Of a stretch of DNA of 9,129 nucleotides, positions 6,175 to 9,129 are shown in pieces. A model generated the notes under the pieces. The model made no database searches and was not told the DNA's origin. It saw only the letters and a list, made by a program, of their open reading frames with translations. The DNA lies in NCBI GenBank assembly GCA_041572275.1, contig JBFFSQ010000115.1, positions 1 through 9,129 on the forward strand, in the 5' to 3' direction. Each line of letters opens with the position of its first letter. The first letter of the stretch is position 1. This stretch comes from JBFFSQ01 sp041572275. GTDB taxonomy: Bacteria; Pseudomonadota; Gammaproteobacteria; SZUA-229. A program made the translations under genes and the position numbers.

Positions 6175-8487
6175 ATGGGCGCACAATCGCTACTTTCCGG
6201 TCTTAATCACTACAGTCTGCAACATCGCTGGCGAGTAGTGCTGATCTGCAGTTTACTGAGCCTGCTCACCGCCACCGGCGCTGTTCGACTGATGCCGGCC
6301 AGTGATTATCGAGTGTTTTTTAGTGCCGATAATCCGCAACGGCTGGCCTATGAAGAACTGAATGAAGAATTCACTAAAAATGACAACATTTTACTGGTCA
6401 TAGAGCCAGCCAATGGTCAGGTCTTCGAGGCAGATTTTTTAAACCTGGTTCATCAGGCGACTGAACGATTATGGCAAATGCCCTATGTGATCAGAGTCGA
6501 TTCAATCACTAATTTCCAGCACAGTTATGCTGAAGGCGATGCCTTGATTGTGGAAGATCTGTATCAACCAGGTCAGGTAGACGAGCTAAACCATTTACAG
6601 AAAATTGCCCTGAATGAACCACAACTGATCAACCGCCTGATCTCCCCCAAAGCTGACATTACCGGCATTAACATCTCTGTGTTATTACCCGGCAAAAACC
6701 CGATGACCGAAACGCCAGAAATCGTCAATGCCATTCGCCAGTTTGCCTCGGAACTGGATCAACAAAATCCGGGGCTCAATACCTACATCACAGGTGTGAT
6801 CATGCTCAACAATGCGTTTGCTGAAGCGTCCCTGGTCGATATGAGCAGCCTGATCCCCGGCGTATTTGTACTGGTACTGCTCAGCCTGATGCTATTACTG
6901 CGCAGCTTCAAGGCCGTTATGATCGCATTGTTAGTCATGCTCTATGCCATCATGATAGCCATGGGTTTTGCCGGCTGGGCAGGTTTCCCCATGACCCCAC
7001 CCATGGCCATTATCCCGATCATAGTAATGACCCTGGCCGTGGCGAACTCCGTCCACATCATGCTACCGGCACTAAAAAACATGCGCGCAGGTATGGGTCA
7101 AGAACAAGCCCTGACCACCAGCCTGAAACTCAATAGCTATCCAGTGTTTCTTACCAGCATTACGACCGCCCTCGGTTTCCTGGCGCTTAACACAACTGAA
7201 GTCCTGCCTTTCCACCATATGGGCAATACTGCCGCAGTCGGCGTCACCGTTGCCCTGCTATTCAGTATGATGTTATTACCCGCCCTGTTTATGCTGGTAT
7301 CCATCAACGTTAAAGTCTCTGGTAAAAACAAAACACTAAGTCTGCATAACTGGTCACAGTTTATAAGCCGGCACCACAAAGTGCTGCTCATCCTGAGCTT
7401 GATTTGCGCGGTTACTATCACCGGTTTCGCCACCAAAAATGTCATTAACGAAAACCTTGTGCAGTACTTTGACTCTTCTATCGCGTTCCGACGAGACTCT
7501 GACTATATTGCCCAGCATCTCACCGGCACCGGTTTTATCGATTATGCCCTGAAAGCTGGCGACACTCAGGTGAGTGAACCTGCCTATCTGGAACAGGTGG
7601 ATCGGTTTGTACACTGGCTTAACAGTCAGACTGAAGTACTGAATATTTACAGCATTACCGACACCCTGAAACGTCTGAACAAAAATCTGCACCATGACCT
7701 GAACGACTGGTATCGGCTACCCGACGCAAAAAATCTGGCTGCACAATATCTGTTGCTGTATGAAATGTCGCTACCCTATGGCCTGGACATTAACAATCAG
7801 GTTAATCTGGATAAGTCTTCGACCCGCGTATCCGTTGCAGTAAAAAACTTGAGTGCGATGGAATATATCGACCTTGATCAACGCGCATCGCACTGGATGC
7901 AACAGCACACCCCACAGATTGCCACCATTGGTTCGAGCCCAACCATGATGTTCGCCCACATCAGCATGAACAATGCCGCCAGTATTTTATTAAGCACCTC
8001 CCTGGCCCTGATTGGTATTTCTACCATACTGTTAATTACATTCCGCTCCATCAAACTTGGTTTAATCAGCCTGGTGCCAAATCTACTCCCCATCGGCATG
8101 GGCTTTGGACTCTGGGGCTTGTTAAATGGTGAAATCGGACTGGGATTATCACTGGTCGCTGCCACATCACTTGGCATCATTGTTGATGACACGGTACATT
8201 TCCTGAATAAATACCTGCAAGGCAAACGCGATCAGAGACTTAATACCGAGGCGGCCATCGCCTATGCTTTTGATCAGGTCGGTCCAGCCCTGCTAACCAC
8301 ATCTGTAGCACTGATTGCCGGTTTCAGTATTTTGTATTTTTCCGTATTTAAATTAAATAGTGATATGGGTGTACTCACTGCAGCCACCTTGTTCCTGGCA
8401 CTGCTGCTTGATTTCATCCTGCTACCTGCACTACTACTGTGGCTGGATAAATCCAAACCGATACCCGCTTATCGCGTCCCTGACTAG
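6175..8487 (+). CDS. Second RND superfamily (MMPL/HAE3-type) transporter, 770 aa, paralogue of the first
   Basis: Same fold and role as the permease at 1629-3911, with matching order: TM1 near residues 19-38, periplasmic loop 1 with SDYRVFFSADNPQ (about 43-55), TM2-TM6 (about 226-376), TM7 near 403-418, loop 2, and TM8-TM12 (about 605-757). Long stretches agree between the two: IRVDSITNFQH in loop 1 and AAQYLLLYEMSLPYGLD in loop 2. A 51-residue gap-free block around the latter has 38 identical positions by hand count. TM10 keeps VDDTVHF (Asp671-Asp672). The TM4 counterpart is VANSVH (residues 289-294), where Asn stands in place of the acid. It sits 217 bp beyond the barrel gene with its own promoter-like elements, so it may be separately controlled. 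It could form a hetero-oligomer or serve a second substrate; the sequence does not decide. Confidence 0.92.
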   Translation: MGAQSLLSGLNHYSLQHRWRVVLICSLLSLLTATGAVRLMPASDYRVFFSADNPQRLAYEELNEEFTKNDNILLVIEPANGQVFEADFLNLVHQATERLWQMPYVIRVDSITNFQHSYAEGDALIVEDLYQPGQVDELNHLQKIALNEPQLINRLISPKADITGINISVLLPGKNPMTETPEIVNAIRQFASELDQQNPGLNTYITGVIMLNNAFAEASLVDMSSLIPGVFVLVLLSLMLLLRSFKAVMIALLVMLYAIMIAMGFAGWAGFPMTPPMAIIPIIVMTLAVANSVHIMLPALKNMRAGMGQEQALTTSLKLNSYPVFLTSITTALGFLALNTTEVLPFHHMGNTAAVGVTVALLFSMMLLPALFMLVSINVKVSGKNKTLSLHNWSQFISRHHKVLLILSLICAVTITGFATKNVINENLVQYFDSSIAFRRDSDYIAQHLTGTGFIDYALKAGDTQVSEPAYLEQVDRFVHWLNSQTEVLNIYSITDTLKRLNKNLHHDLNDWYRLPDAKNLAAQYLLLYEMSLPYGLDINNQVNLDKSSTRVSVAVKNLSAMEYIDLDQRASHWMQQHTPQIATIGSSPTMMFAHISMNNAASILLSTSLALIGISTILLITFRSIKLGLISLVPNLLPIGMGFGLWGLLNGEIGLGLSLVAATSLGIIVDDTVHFLNKYLQGKRDQRLNTEAAIAYAFDQVGPALLTTSVALIAGFSILYFSVFKLNSDMGVLTAATLFLALLLDFILLPALLLWLDKSKPIPAYRVPD

Positions 8488-8548
8488 AGAGTGTGGTCAA
8501 ATCTCAAGCCCTTTAAAATCAAAGTCACCTGCAGCCTGTTCTATTGGT

Positions 8549-9118
8549 TTATTTATTGGCGGCAGTTTTTATTACTGATAGCAACCACTTATACGGAATT
8601 AGCATGGAGACACGTTCCTGATAAGCGATATAGTCATCACCAAACTCACTAACAAGCTTTCTTTCTTCCAGAAAACTACCCACAATAAAATAACCAGTGA
8701 ACACGGTGTTAATAACGATAGCTGAAATATCTAATGGCCTTGCCCAAATCAGCAGAATACCGCCAAGATACCAGGGATGACGTACAACGTTTAAAATCCC
8801 TGCGGTTTCAAGTTTACCGCTCGCACCAATTGCCTTGCCTGTATTCCTGTCTTGAATCTGTGCAATACCGAAAAACTGACGTGAATCATAATGACGCGCA
8901 CCCCGCACAAATAAAATCAAGGCAAAACCAAGGGACAGGACTTGAACAATACGCCAGTAGTCGCCCCAGCTAAACAGAGGCTCAGTGCGCAGACCATAAG
9001 CAAATAGAGCAACCGGCACCAGGGTCACCAGGGCAAACAGATTGAAAAACAGACGAAAAAAGCGATAGTGTTCTTTCAGCCGGGCCTTGAGATATTCCGT
9101 AACCGATGGCGCAATCAT
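8549..9118 (-). CDS. Membrane methyltransferase-like protein (ICMT/PEMT/NnrU-type fold), at least 189 aa
   Basis: It resembles the isoprenylcysteine carboxyl methyltransferase / phospholipid methyltransferase-like superfamily of small integral membrane proteins, many annotated simply as methyltransferase family protein. Hydrophobic segments lie near residues 24-42, 56-72, 118-126 and 131-150. The superfamily's C-terminal cofactor-binding signature is present: GKLETAGILNVVRHPWYLGG (101-120), with the RHPWY core, then EERKL (151-155) and FGDDYIAYQERV (159-170). The substrate is unknown and could be a lipid or quinone-like molecule. ATG 9116-9118 is the only internal start near the edge, but the frame stays open to base 9129, so the true start may lie outside. 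It converges on the second RND gene with a 61-bp gap in which I see no clear terminator. A link with the transporters is not shown. Confidence 0.8.
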   Translation of the reverse strand: MIAPSVTEYLKARLKEHYRFFRLFFNLFALVTLVPVALFAYGLRTEPLFSWGDYWRIVQVLSLGFALILFVRGARHYDSRQFFGIAQIQDRNTGKAIGASGKLETAGILNVVRHPWYLGGILLIWARPLDISAIVINTVFTGYFIVGSFLEERKLVSEFGDDYIAYQERVSMLIPYKWLLSVIKTAANK

Positions 9119-9129
9119 TGCACTATGCA

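Noticed and set aside
8488..8548. Terminator in the 61-bp gap between the second RND gene and the methyltransferase-like gene
   Set aside because: Only a 4-base CTTT/AAAG pairing was found, without a GC stem or T-run, so no terminator can be supported.

Overview
The window looks like chromosomal DNA of a Gram-negative, probably marine or environmental gammaproteobacterium. The reasons are moderate GC content, densely packed genes, Sec signal peptides followed by an outer-membrane barrel protein ending in Phe, and protein families typical of that class. The exact genus cannot be read from the sequence. No tRNA, rRNA, CRISPR array, insertion sequence or phage gene was seen.

Layout. The left edge (3-191) holds what is probably the C-terminal end of an unrecognised plus-strand gene. 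It converges across about 150 bp on a minus-strand, GTG-started hypothetical gene (346-876). A 168-bp divergent region then leads into a plus-strand gene train: an exported rhodanese-like protein (1045-1602), an RND/MMPL-type inner-membrane transporter (1629-3911), a secreted LolA-like 'outer membrane lipoprotein-sorting' protein (3923-4714), and a predicted outer-membrane beta-barrel (4743-5957). The gaps inside this train are 26, 11 and 28 bp, so it is probably one operon. After a 217-bp AT-rich regulatory gap carrying a promoter-like element, a direct repeat and a dyad, a second RND/MMPL transporter follows (6175-8487). It is a clear paralogue of the first. A minus-strand membrane methyltransferase-like gene (8549-9118, perhaps running past the edge) converges on it.

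How the genes may work together. The central four or five genes supply one candidate for each envelope compartment: two proton-driven RND permeases in the inner membrane, a LolA/LppX-fold hydrophobe carrier in the periplasm, and a barrel in the outer membrane. By analogy with MmpL/HpnN exporters and LolA-type carriers, the most economical reading is a trans-envelope route for a lipid or other hydrophobic molecule. The substrate is unknown. The exported rhodanese at the head of the train is the least expected partner. The points most worth a second look are the paired RND paralogues, the lack of acidic residues in TM4 of both, and the structured region upstream of the second RND gene.
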